DNA of 64,000 nucleotides from contig CM017564.1 of the NCBI GenBank assembly GCA_007844125.1, positions 22,252,034 through 22,316,033 on the forward strand, written 5' to 3'. Both the position numbers and the translations under genes were made by a program. The notes beneath the pieces are model-generated. The model was given only the letters and a program-made list of their open reading frames with translations, was not told the origin of the DNA and made no database searches. Positions 1 to 12,118 of this stretch are shown here, piece by piece (within the stretch, counting starts at the first letter, position 1; every line of letters begins with the position of its first letter). This DNA is from Sinonovacula constricta. Lineage: Eukaryota; Mollusca; Bivalvia; Cardiida; Solecurtidae.

Positions 1-560
1 AATAAGCTTGCAGCAAGTTTGCGACAAGATTGCGGTAAGATTGCAACTAAGCGTGTTGCAATCTTATTTAAGCTTGCGATAAGAAAGCCGCAATCTTAAA
101 AGTAAGCTTGCAAGGTTGCGATCGGAACCATTACGATCTTGATTGCTCGCTTGATTGCTCGCTTGCAAGCTTGCGCGATCATGCAAAGCGAGCGGTTTGG
201 CTCGCTTAGAAGCTCGCTTGCACGCTTGGCAAGCTTGCAAGGTTGCGATAGGAACCTTTACGAGCTTGATTGCTCGCTTGCAAGCTTGCGCAATCATGCC
301 AAGCGAGCGGTTTGACTCGCTTGCTCACTTATCCCATGCGTGCGGTTTGGCACGCTTGGCAAGCTTGCAAGGTTGCGATAGGAACCTTTACGAGCTTGAT
401 TGCTCGCTTGCAAGCTTGCGCAATCATGCCAAGCGAGCGGTTTGACTCGCTTGCTCACTTATCCCATGCGTGCGGTTTGGCACGCTTGTAAGCTTGCGCT
501 ATCATCCCAAGCTTGCAGGATTGTTCACTTAATAGCACGCTTGCTTGATCATCCCAAGCT
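1..560. repeat. 130-bp tandem repeat, cut by window edge
   Basis: The motif ggttgcgat-ggaacc recurs at about 114, 241 and 371, giving a unit of about 127-130 bp in just under three copies. The last two copies are nearly identical. Each unit is itself built from short words such as aagcttgc and ttgctcgc, and the stretch before 114 is a looser version of the same words. It is much richer in GC than the DNA after 600. Several reading frames stay open across it on both strands, but they are translations of the repeat and have no gene features. Confidence 0.85.
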
Positions 561-1590
561 TGTGGGTTGTTTTTTTCTTTCTTGATCAAATCCGTTGAGT
601 GGCTAAGGTTGTGGCTAGATTGACATAAATAAAATGACTAGATAACATTTGTGGTTTTCACTTAAAAATCCGATGCAACAAAAAATTTACAGGGAAAATA
701 ACACAACAGAAAGATACTAAATATATTCCACTTTAATTAAAGACAATGGCAAAAACACAAAGAAGAAGTGGTCATGTATTAAAGGAAAAAAATAAAAGAT
801 GCTTATCAATTAATTTATATTCTTAACCCATAGCTCGCTAAGCACTTATTATTAATATGAGAAAGCATGGCAAGCCATTTTCGGGGGTCTAGCTAATAGG
901 ATTTTAAATGATTAAATCAAACTTAAGTATCAATTTATTTATCATTAAGAATAAAATACACGCAATGCATTTAAGAAATAGTACAACAGGTATTGTGTTC
1001 TAATACAGTTCATAGTCAGTTCTTGTTGATTTATCAGATGACAACTCTAGTTCGGCTTGAGAGAATCTAGCATCCTTCCTCTTACTGAAAAAAAAATCCA
1101 ACATTCTGCATTATTTAAAATTTATTTTACATTACCTGATTTTTTTTATTTGTAATGTTAGACTTATTTAGTATGTGAGGGTCTTGTGTTTTTTGCACCA
1201 CACAGGCACCTTATGATTTTTCAGTCATATTATGATACAGAATAAGTGTTCAAAGATTGAAAGAAATAGATTGGAAATTTTACCAAAAAATATAAATTCT
1301 ACCAAAAAAATGGAAATTTTACCCCAAAAAAGGAAATAAACAAAACAAAAAAAAAAAAAACAATTTAGATGCTGACACAAACTTTTACAGCTCTGGTCAT
1401 GATGCAAGCTTGCCTATTCTTTAAAAAAGCAATTTGAAAACAACAACAAATAACAGGAGCTATAGGCAAAATCACCCCCATATTTTATATGTTTAAAGCC
1501 TGAGCTGAGAAATGCTGAACTATCAAGTACAGCTTAACGAAATACTATCTTGGTTATTTTATAGGCATTAATAAGCACAAAGGGGTAAAG
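561..1590. other. non-coding AT-rich stretch
   Basis: No gene is visible. There is a short local duplication around 1269-1330 (ggaaattttaccaaaaaa-like words) and an A-rich run near 1345-1362. Confidence 0.6.
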
Positions 1591-1596
1591 GTAAAA

Positions 1597-1875
1597 CATC
1601 AGACCTGGTAGTGCAATCAGTAGAGTGCTGGCTCATGGTACTAGAGGCATTGGGTTCAGTCTGGGCTGCAACATACCAAAGTCATGTTAAATGGTAGTGT
1701 TTTTGCTCCCTTGCTAATACTCAAGCAAATAGACAGGTAATTCTATGACTGGTCAGTCAGGCGACAGGATAATGAGACTGGGTGTATCATGCCAGGTGTT
1801 CATGACATGCTATAATCAGTAGAGACAGCTCTATATTGATTTCGTTTGAGCACTGTCTTCAAATAAATTAAATAC
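1597..1875 (+). mobile_element. tRNA-derived SINE, family A, plus copy
   Basis: A tRNA-like head is visible at 1600-1672, with an A-box region (tagtgcaatcagtagag) and a B-box-like gggttcagtctgg. A body follows with the words gacaggataatgagactggg and agacagctctatat. The same body occurs inverted directly downstream (1885-2050) and again at 58890-59165, which shows that it is a dispersed family. The copy is diverged. Confidence 0.7.
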
Positions 1876-1884
1876 TGTTGATGG

Positions 1885-2050
1885 TTTGATTGTTTATTGG
1901 GTTTATTGTGCCACCAACAGTAGTATTTTAGTTATCTGGAGACGGTGTTCACTTGAACCAGATATAGTGCTGCCTTCACTGTGAATAGTATGCCGTGAAC
2001 AACTGACATGATACCACACCCAGTCACATTATCCTGACACCAGGCCAACC
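1885..2050 (-). mobile_element. SINE family A, inverted headless copy
   Basis: Read on the minus strand, this stretch gives the same body as the preceding SINE (gtgtcaggataatgtgactg ... agcactatatctgg). It lacks the tRNA head. With its neighbour it forms a tail-to-tail inverted pair. Confidence 0.65.
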
Positions 2051-2213
2051 ATAAACACACTTACAGATAAATAAAAAGCCAGTAAAATCAAAATGTAAGT
2101 TATTACAGCAACATTTTTTTTATTAATGTAAGTGAATACAGAGAACAAAGGAAATTGAAAGTTAAAATAAACTAATTAATTTTAATATTATAATATTGTA
2201 ATCAAAACAGACT

Positions 2214-2300
2214 TGCTGACTTGAAGCTCCTCAGCCCCTCACCGCGTGGGTTCGAGTCCTGGTCGGGGGGAGAACTTTACAAATGGTCAAAATGCTGCAT
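2214..2300 (+). mobile_element. SINE family B, truncated copy
   Basis: The block 'cttgctgacttg ... accgcgtgggttcgagtcc' matches the tRNA-like head of the fuller copy at 43115-43350, including a perfect B box (GGTTCGAGTCC). Only the head and a few bases after it remain. Confidence 0.6.
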
Positions 2301-5300
2301 AGTTATCTTTGTACCTTTTGTCTGTCATCCATGCGTTGCTATTCACTGACTTCCTTATTGACGTCTGGAATGCCGATTCTTTTTTTGTTCAATTGCATCT
2401 GGCTGTTTCAAACTATTACAGAAAATAAAATACTTTACATGAGTGGCAATACCATACAAGCAAACACAGTTAATTATGTGCTCAACTATGATGTACAAGT
2501 TATATTTGATATCTATTACCGGTGACCTATTTTTTTAACACAACAGTATAATCAACAATAAAAATATTGTGTTGCCACTTGAAACCGTACTATGTGCCTT
2601 TATTCCTATAGTATGGAATGTATCCTTGTGTAAACTCAGAAATATCCGGTAACTGGATATTACCGTTAATCGGGTCGCTCTAAAATAAACAATATTGCAA
2701 AAATGTCTTTCGTTTGAAATTGTCATAACGGTATCAACACTAACTGAAGCATAAATTAAATATACAATAGATAACAAATGTTTATGGAAAAAATGCATTC
2801 TAAACCGTTAATGTACTAAACTTACTACGTTCAGAAAACCTGATTTAAAATGTGGTGCTTCTTATACTTGTTCAAGTAGATCAATGTCTCACCTCTGCTT
2901 AGTTGTCCAGTGAAGGAAAGTCATTTTGTTCATCTTTTTCATCACATTTTTTTGCATTTCGATGACAATTGGCGCGGCCGGAAGTGTAGACTGCACATGT
3001 GCTATTGTAAATCGGGACCCCTCGGCGATTTCTTCGGTTATTGTCCGAAAGTTACGATTGACTTTTACTGAAACACCGTAAAAGCGACTTTCAAACTTTT
3101 ATTATTAAATGGTATTTATTCACATTCCATTCCCAATAAAGTAAGAGTGGTTTTAACATGATACTCTACTGTATGTTCTGTAATTTTGTTGTCATATTAG
3201 ATATTAGACTGTAGATCTTCTTGACCTGGTTTTCGAAAGACAACAACAAAACAGTAATAAAAAAAGGGACTTTATTCTGAGCATAGACATTGTAAAATAT
3301 TTTTATATGAAACTCCAATGACTATTTCATTAAGCACAAATGAACTTGAGATTTCATATGCTAGTCTGGAAGAATTATGCAAGCACAAACTATACACATT
3401 TTGAGACAATCAGTGCTTGTCCATGTAATAGACAACACTTTTTTCCATATATTTTTCAATATATTTTATGTTCACTTTTTATATCTTTCTTAAAATGAAT
3501 AGTTTTATACACACACAACTTACACATAGAATTATGAAACGGGTTGTTACTTTAAAACGAAAAGTGTTATTTTAACAATTCGATATGTTCCTAGCAATGC
3601 ATACATTTGGTCGTTGGTGTATTACAGTTTGAATAGCAACATATTTGACAACTGTACTTAGCCTTGATATAAAAAAATATTGTCTTAATCATACCGGATC
3701 TGAATATGATGAATGTAATTACATATCTGGTAATATTTGTAAGAATATTGGCATACATTTTCCTATTTATATTATCTTGTCAGCTTTCATAAATTGAGGG
3801 TATTATGTAAATTAATACAAATGTGTCATACTGAATTTACATGTTTAATGATTCATTTTACGTTTGCTCACATCGAAATATACAACAAACCCTCAACGAA
3901 ACAACCGTACTTCAGTTATATTGCTACTGTATTCCAGTGTAAAGTAAATGCCAGTAGGTTGTTTTGTATTTGCAGTAATAGATGAGGGCTGTACAGTTAA
4001 ACCAATGAACAAGATGCACACTTGATTTAAAAAGCAATATATTCTAGTCAACAACATTTCCTGTGTTATGAAGTAATTGAACCAAAACATTTAGTGTAAA
4101 TTAATCAGCTATAAACCTATACTCTTATTTCTAACACCTAACACATTAATTTCTTCGATGAAGTAGACTCTCGCAGAATTACATTATGTCAGGACGTCAG
4201 GCGATTGCAACGCTATCAGCAAATCCCAGTTCAATAGGTAAATAAGAAAAGGTCTTATAAAAACTAACTTCCGCCGTTATTTAAATCTAATCTACCTCTA
4301 GACAAAGGCGAACACGGTAAATGTAAATGTGACAAGTTGTCATTTTGCAATCATGTCACATGACTATTAAGTCAAGGCCATCGACAGGCTTAAATAATTA
4401 CATTTCTGTTTATTACAACTTTTTATTATCTTATCATATCTTATTATCATTCAGTTAAATATTACTTCAGTCTGCTCTTGGACAGATGTGATACTTAAAC
4501 AAATTTCTAGAACTAATTGGTTCGTCGCTGTGATAACATAATATATAACCCATTATTCAACAAAGCCGTGTACCCTTGGTATATTATGGTTAAATCAGAA
4601 TTAAATATTTAACAAGTTTAGACATACTAGCGCTAGTATGTTTACAGGCTTGTAAACAAAACATTTATTACACTATTTTATGTAAATTCTTATTTATTAA
4701 ATAATTATGACAAATTTTCTTTATAATATATTAAAACATAAATGATACATAAGTGCTGGCGCTTTAAATCATGAAACTAAGGTTAAGATTTAATACGAAG
4801 TCTTAATGCTTATATCCTAACATACTTTAATGCGGAACTTCATAAGGTTATGTAATGAAACTCAATTCATAAATACACCGTACAGAAGGATGATAGGGAT
4901 TGTTACATTTATATGAAATAAGGCAATTTTTAGTGAAGTGACATAAACAATATAATTGAATAGCGCACTCAGCGGCATTGTACCATTCTGGCATGTTTTC
5001 AATGCTTTCAGAAATTGTCTTTGTTCTTTGCTCATTGTTGACTTCGTAAGTTCTATTGAAAGCCGCTCAATTGGTCCCCTGGATAGCAATAATTATTCAC
5101 CGCAGTGGTCTACTCCATTGTGAATGTAAACCCTCCCACCTTAAAGGCAAGACTCCCCAGATAAAAACGTGTTAACATGAATGTGTTTATCACATCCACT
5201 CAATAACCAGCAGATTCTGACAAGTGTAATCGAAAAACCATGCATTATGTGTCAAATAAACATGTGTAATAGCACAGAGAGAAAAGCATTCATCCTTCGC

Positions 5301-6700
5301 TGACAGAGGGTGAGTTCCACCGAATAAGTTAACAAGGCAACTAATAATAATAATGCTTACATAATGGTAACATCAAAATAATGATTATCATAACAACAAC
5401 AGCAACAACAAAAAGAATAACATTCATAATAAATTCATCTATATAATGGCCATAACTATATCATTATGTTGTAATCTTGAAAATTGTTTAACTGGGTCAA
5501 TTCCTTTAACCATGCTGTGTGAATTGTTTAAGTGGGTTAATACTTTTAACCACGTTGTGTGTTTTGGTCTTGTGTTTTGATGTATCCTAGAGACGACATC
5601 CCAGTCCATGATTGGCTACCTGTATAAAAGGTGTAAACAGTTAAAGGTGCACGTAAGGGATCAATAGTCCATTATTTATAACGAGTGCTGTGCGAATTAA
5701 ATCAAGGCAGTTATTTCAAAATAAAATACGTGAACTAGTCAATAAGTCGTTTTGTTAACTGGAAATAAGGTGTTTTTTTATGTTGAATTCGTAGACAATT
5801 AGACGATGCACGTAATGCGGACATTAAACTAATGGGCTTCTTACGTTGATTAACAATACGAAGTTTGAAAAAAAAACTAAGAAATATACAGGTAAATATC
5901 TCAACAGCAACATTTGGCGGAGGCACAGAAAACAGAAAGGTGTTGCTGTGTCGAGTTTAAAATGCCATATATAAATATTATTTTATTTCAACATTAATTT
6001 ATGGATCTTGTGATTATAACAAATGTCTAGTATTTCATATATTCATAGCGTAGTTAACTTTTGCTGAAGTAGAAGAAACAAAAAAGAGAAAAGAAACATA
6101 CACCGTTTGATTTTAAATACAATAAATGTCCTTATTAGTATAATTTTATATAATGTCTAAATTTAATAAGCTAAGCAACAACAACATAAATAGAAATACA
6201 TGCCTCAACATTTAGTTACCATAAATTCGATCAGTAAGCTGCAGATAAAGAGTCGTCACTGACATGCTTCACTACTTACATATTCACCAATATTTGTGTG
6301 TGAATTTAATAAACAGTATCATTAATCACACTTACCTATAAAATGATACTTTTCTTTCTATTAAGCTCTTCTTTGTAACAAGGTTATCAGGTGTTATTCA
6401 CATCTAACTGTTTACATTTCAAATGGACACTAGATTAGCACCTATATTTAATTAGTCCACCATGATTCCTTATCGGTAAAAACAAAATTGAGATATTACC
6501 CAAGTAGACCCCAGGTGGTGCTCTGCAGAGGTCATCAAAACCTTAAGGGCCTTTTAACTTTACTCAGAGTCGATGCTGCACAGAGGTTAAATATACGTAA
6601 AATGTATGGCCAATAAAAGTGTTCCTGCTAAGATATGTTTGATGATAAACTTTGCCTGTTGTTGAGGATTTACTGTGCATATTTACATGTGAAAAACAAC
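2301..6700. other. intergenic DNA upstream of the TRIM-like gene
   Basis: No gene is recognised. A diverged fragment of repeat R1 (minus orientation) lies around 4297-4345. A local duplication of about 42 bp (aattgtttaa-tgggt motif) is at 5479-5562. The promoter of the TRIM-like gene should lie at the right end. No clear TATA box or initiator can be assigned from the sequence. Confidence 0.5.
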
Positions 6701-6712
6701 GGATCAGACAAT

Positions 6713-7020
6713 ATGGCGACAGCAAGTTATTATAACAAGGGGTCAGATGAATATATTGATGCCATATGTTCTTTATGTGCCGACAAAAACAAAGACCAAC
6801 TTGCGGATCATTATTGTTACGACTGTGAGAAACATTTGTGTAAGACTTGTTTAGGCACTCACAATTCAGTGATTAAAGATCACATTATAGTGCAAGGAAA
6901 TGGAAACGACACGGATGGGCTTACCGAGAAATGTGGTGTGCATGAGGACGAGTTAATAACTCTGTTCTGTCTTCAGCACAAAGAACTGATGTGCATTCAA
7001 TGTCGCCGCCAGGATCACAG
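6713..7020 (+). CDS. TRIM-like B-box protein, exon 1 (two B-boxes)
   Basis: This is the first coding exon of a three-exon gene (6713-7020, 11155-12118, 24954-25526) totalling 1845 nt and 614 residues. The exon encodes two zinc-binding B-boxes. Box 1 has C19, C22, C35, C38, C43, C46, H50 and H57; box 2 has C74, H77, C86, H89, C94, C97 and H102, completed by H110 across the splice. No RING precedes them, as is common in the bivalve TRIM-like expansions, so ubiquitin ligase activity should not be assumed. The exon ends at gatcacag|gtcagt in phase 2. An ATG 26 codons upstream (6635) is in frame; I chose 6713 because MATASYYNKGSDEY resembles the usual start of this family and the upstream residues do not. 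Likely cytoplasmic; the role (innate sensing or RNA/protein binding) is inferred from the family only. Confidence 0.85.
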
Positions 7021-8005
7021 GTCAGTTATTTTTGCAGAACTTAGCACATTTGTACATTTACGATAACCAGGGTATGTTTTCTAATCATGCAAGTATTAAC
7101 GCTGTACACATCTCTCTGTCAATTTTTTCAACCATTTACCAACATTTTCGACGGGCGCATTTTGTGGCTCTTTAGCACTCTTGTTTAATATTATGATATG
7201 TTTGTACTTTTTATCGGCATCCGTGACAGTTGTCAAAAGAGGATAAAAACACAGACGTTTCAAAAGGGACAGTTTCTACAAGCAGGACTAATTTGATGAA
7301 AATATCATAGATATTTGGAATGAATCCTTTAACCAAAACAAGAGTGTAATCCTTTGGAAAGAAAAAAACTAATTTTAAGGAGAATGTTCTGTTTTAAAAG
7401 TGGTTGGCAATTGTGCCAATGGTCAAATAGTTAAGTCTGCAGAACATTAACGTTGTTTGTTCTGTGGATCCAAACTTAGTTAACATAAATGTTCATCAAG
7501 ACAACTAAACAGACAAAGCCGGTTGCATTTCATTATATCTAACCGTAATATGTGTTGCTTTTCTATTGCTTTATATTCTTATTCTAAGATAAAATACAGC
7601 CTCGACAAAGCTGGCGTTAATTGTAGGTTATATCATTTTCCATGCTTTAAATACTTAGATATCAATTGTCGGTGCGAAATATAAATACAATTAATTCCGC
7701 TTATTTGCACACATAAATTCCATGAGAAAGTTAAAAATTTACCAGAATAAGCGACAACCATGAAGTCAGTATTGGAGTACCACTTTAATGAGCATATTTT
7801 GTTTTTAGTTACAGCAAATTTTATTTACGAATATTAACTCATCGTGTTTCATTAGAAAAACAAACAAACAGCATTAGTCATATATGTAGTTGTAATTGTC
7901 TTTGTACGATAAATACTGAGCTCGTAATAATTTACCTCTCAACCAAGTTAAAAAGCCGGTTCATTTTCTAAAGGGCCACCATTTTGTTTTTGTGACAGCA
8001 AAAAA

Positions 8006-9420
8006 GCCCTATCTAAACTACTTACGTCTTGCCTTACAGCCATTCGCAATCACGTTGTTAAATATTGTGAAAAAGTGTATGAAAATTCAGGAATTAACAT
8101 TTTTTGGTTTATTAAAAATTCTTCAGAAGTCTTAGACAAGTTTCGTACTTTAAACTTTCATTGCTCTGCAGTTAATACTTACGATTTCTCTACGCTGTAC
8201 ACTTCTTTACCTCATGATTTAATTAAGACCAAATTGATTGCTCTTATTGAGAAAACATTTGCTCGAGAGCAACGTCTATATATTGCATGTCATGAAAGTA
8301 ATGCTTTTTTACCAGTACTTTCTTAGAAAAGTTTACTATGTGGACTTGCACGGATGTTTGTGAAGCTTTACGTTTTCTATTAGACAATATTTACATAAAA
8401 TGCAGTGACACTTTATTTAGACAAGTAATTGGTATCCCTATGGGAACCAACTGTGCACCATTAATTGCAGATTTGTTTTATACTGCTTTGAACGTGATTT
8501 CATGTTAACTTTATCCCCTTCGAAACAAAGCCACATTATAGAGGCTTTCAATTTAACGTCACGCTATCTTGACGATATTCTAACTATAGATAATCCTTTC
8601 TTTTCTCAAATGATCCATCTGATTTACCATCCAGATCTTACCCTTAATAAAGCAATTAACTGACATTTAAATGCAGCATTTCTAGACATTGAGATCAATA
8701 TTTCCAATGACAGCGTCTCTACTAAAATCTATGACAAGAGAGATGAATTCAACTTTAGTATTGTGAATTATCCATACCTTGATGATGATTCACCTCGTGC
8801 TACCTCCTATGGTATTTACATATCACAACTTACAAGGTTTGCACGAGTTTGTACTAAAGTAGAAGATTTCAATGCTAGAAACCTGTTTATTTCTTCTAAA
8901 CTGTTACAGCAAGGCTTTCGCTTTCATAAATTAAGAAAGGCGTTCTCAAAATTCTTTCATCGCAATGGTTTTATTGCTTCTAAGTATAATAGCAGTATGA
9001 AAACACGTATGCAGAAAGGCATAAGCCATCCTGCATTTTATGGAAATGTTTTATACAAGTTAAAGAAGATCAAGGGTCTCAATAACTTTTCTGACCACTT
9101 TACAAAACTTATCAGAAAATGTATTGCAGACGGTTACAACCCGGCAATCCTTCGATGTACTGCATTGCTTGCAATTGACTCTTTTGCAGTCAAGAACTTG
9201 CATTGCTTTTAAATTACACGATGACCGGACAGGTCGTTGAGACTATATGAAAACAGTGACTTAAAGCCATATTTGGACAGTCACTGTTGGATTTCTTGTC
9301 TCTTCATCTCTCCAGTCGTGCCCTATATAGGTGGGACAACTTGAGCAGTCTCCATACCCTTTACGTGAGATTGCACAGTAGGTATAACATCGGGATTTTT
9401 TGTACCTTTATCATATATAA
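8006..9420 (+). pseudogene. Penelope-like element reverse transcriptase, decayed
   Basis: Pieces of a Penelope-type reverse transcriptase appear in order but in different frames: YDFSTLYTSLPHD (about 8180-8220), GIPMGTNCAPLIADL (about 8430-8475), YLDDILT (about 8564-8590) and a C-terminal block from 8763 to 9212 (FRFHKLRKAFSKFFHRNG). At least two frame breaks separate them: one near 8325 after the first open stretch, and another between the GIPMGTN block and YLDD. A stop also interrupts the frame near 8660. These motifs identify the family. No GIY-YIG nuclease is visible downstream, so this is either a nuclease-less lineage or a truncated copy. It lies in sense orientation in intron 1 and cannot be active. 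Confidence 0.8.
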
Positions 9421-9637
9421 TATGTCAACCTCGGCGTTTATGATATGTTTATGAAACGTATTAATTCTAAACAAAACTACGTTTTATTTTGTTGATTTTC
9501 AAAAATTCTATTGTTTCTTCCGTATTGTTTACACTTCACTTTTGACACTTTTGGCATATGACGTCATGGCATTTATGACGTCATTATATGGTTCTTATAA
9601 TATATCAGCGCTTGTACTGCTTTATTTTATTTTAAAC

Positions 9638-10031
9638 TACTCTCTCCTTTGGAATTATTTGGTTGCCGAGGCTTTTATCTACTGTAAATACTGTACATAT
9701 GTTCATTATATCTGTTTTAACTCCCGATGCAGGTGCTTACTGATAGTTGTGTCACTTTGACGGGATATTTTTTTTACACTGTTTGTTTGATAGAAAAACT
9801 TTTAGGAAGTGCCAGGTTGGAGCGCTCCACAAACCAGGTTTAAGCACCCCAGTTGGCACTTTTGCCGACTGACCGTTCCAAGGCGGTAACTGATGGTTTT
9901 TCTTTTTGTGTGTTATGTCTCGTCTCAGTGTTTTTGTCACATTTACATTTAACTTGTTGGCCTTTGTCTACAGGTAGATAAAAATTTAAATATCTGTGAA
10001 AATTTGGATAGGACCTTTTCTTATTTACCTA
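9638..10031 (+). repeat. dispersed repeat R1, copy A
   Basis: This 394-bp stretch is a close match to 13438-13832 from 'tactctctc' to 'ttatttaccta'. It also matches 58021-58386 on the minus strand, with partial copies at 56941-57090, 63510-63615, 48078-48212 (-) and 4297-4345 (-). It has no open frame and no obvious terminal inverted repeat. The centre contains a potential hairpin (cagttgg...ccgactg). The class is not known to me; it could be a MITE, a SINE without a tRNA head, or the tail of a larger element. Confidence 0.8.
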
Positions 10032-11154
10032 CACTTTATTTACTATGATGTAAACGTTTATTGGTCTTTTTTATTTCACTAACAAATGAATTTATCTTAA
10101 AAAGATTATGCCTTAGTACCGCACTATTTTGCCAATGTGCTATTAAAACTGTAAGACATCGTTCACTGTTGACAATTGTTTACCTTCGAAAGCCTGTGCC
10201 TTCTATCTTCAAGGTGCTATTGAAAGCGTCCCATTGGCTGCTGATTATGCAGTCCACACATATTAGGAACCGTGTTTGATAATTCTTATAGCAAAGATGC
10301 GAACATTGCAATTATGAATACAACCATTATATTTTTACAAAGGTTAAACAGAGAAGATTTGGTTTGTGATTACTTTATTCACTAAAACGGAATGTGTATA
10401 CAACCGCTATTCGATTAATTGGAATCAAGCGTTTATCTGATATCTCGTCAAGTGGCATAATTATATGTATTCGCTTTATTGACCATTTTCATAATATAAG
10501 TCGATTTGGAACAGCCACTAAATTAATTAAAATATATTTTGTGCACGTATATGTTGCAAAATAGGCACGTTTTAAGTCCAATGTATATTTACGCTATTTT
10601 TAAATGCGTATTTAAAATTAGCATGTCTTATTTAACTAACGTTGAAACTTTACACTCGTTGCGAATACAAACGAAAAATCTCATCGCCTACCTGATTTTC
10701 AACGAAAGTTATGCCGTTATATAAAGATGGCCTTAACTAGTGGTCGTTATCAGTAAATAAAGTTTAACTTCGTTGTTATATATATATATATTTTACTGTT
10801 ATTAAAAGTTGATTATATATATACGATACATATTAAAATATTCGCTCTAGGTAGATACAAGTGAATCTACAGCACCAACGATACAGTTTTACCCTTTATA
10901 CCTTTCACTGATTTTGCTTCAAGTGACAGGACTTTTTCAATATCTGACTTACAATGTTTGTTTTTACAAACAAATCCCTTAACACGAGCATGCCTCGTGT
11001 GGCTTTAATGAAGCGTTTATAAGAGTAATAAATTACTTTTATCTTATAATGTTGGTATAACCAATAATATTACATATATGTTTCAATAAATCATTTTTAT
11101 GACGAGGCTTATAAATTGGAAAACCTACTGATGCACTCCACCACTGTATTTCAG

Positions 11155-12118
11155 AACATGCAAAGACGTCAAACACATCAAGGAAACCACCAGACAGCTT
11201 AGTGCTGACACAGATGTACAAGCTGTCACTGCACAATTGCAATCTGAGCTGAATAATATACAGAAATCTATTGAAGCACTGGATAACGATGTAGCGTCAA
11301 TACAAAACAGGGGAAGTGGTTTCTTGAAGGATCTTGAAGTTTACGCCGAGAAACTGTTGTCACGAATAAAGGAAATGAGAGAGAAAGGAAAGAGTGACAT
11401 CAAGAGTAAACAGGACCAGCTTATTTCCAATACCAAAATATATCGACAGGAGTATGTTTTAGCTAAAGATGAGATCAGCCGATGTTTACATGCTATTAAC
11501 AAACCAAACCAGTTGGAAGCCAATCTGTTTATCCTTAAGAATACGGCTAATACAATAACTAAACAAGTTGACGCTCTTAATAAGGAGTCAGACAGTTGGA
11601 TAGAAGGACGTCAGTTCGACTTTATGGCCGACATGAAAATAATGAAGTCCCTCATCAACTCTCATTCCCTGATTATAGATGTCATCACTAAAACAACGGA
11701 CACGAGTTCGATTAGTACTGTTGGAGGAGTAGTAGATAGTCCAATGCAAGTGGCTATAGGGAGAAATGGAAACAGTCAAGGAGGGAGACCAAGAGAGAAA
11801 CAAGAAAGTAGTCCAGTAGAGATACCATTACACAAAGGAGTAGATGAGGCAGTTAAGAGACCAGGAGAGAAACCATCAGGTGAAAAAGCACCTTTAAGGA
11901 ATACACAAATTAACAATATTCACGTCCGTTTACCAGAAGATAAGAAAGGATGTGCTATCTATGGCTGCTGTAGCCTTAGTGACGGGTGCCTGGTGATAAC
12001 AGATAACAACAACAGCAGACTGAAGCTAGTAGACCCGTCAAGTGGCACAGTAACCAAGTCCAGTGATACAAATTTAAAGCTATGGGATGTCTGCTGCATT
12101 GGTCCACAAGAAGTTGCA
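11155..12118 (+). CDS. TRIM-like B-box protein, exon 2 (coiled coil, linker, first propeller blades)
   Basis: The exon opens after tgtatttcag| and closes at gaagttgca|gtaagt, phase 0. It encodes residues 103-424. T104 to H110 complete B-box 2. Residues from about 115 to 260 are rich in Leu, Lys, Glu and Gln with heptad spacing, as expected of the TRIM coiled coil that mediates dimerisation. Residues from about 270 to 350 form a charged, low-complexity linker (KRPGEKPSGEKAP). From about 355 the sequence turns to beta-propeller-like strands (DGCLVITDNNNSRLKLVD), the start of an NHL-type sensor domain. An internal ATG at 11237 is not the start, because the frame continues cleanly to the splice acceptor. 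Confidence 0.88.

Larger units (their letters stand above)
7021..11154 (+). other. intron 1 of the TRIM-like gene
   Basis: The ends are GT (gtcagt) and AG (tgtatttcag), and the flanking exons join in frame: the split codon ag|a gives Arg103, followed by residues that finish the second B-box. The intron holds a decayed Penelope-like element (8006-9420) and an R1 repeat (9638-10031). The remaining DNA shows nothing recognisable. Confidence 0.85.
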
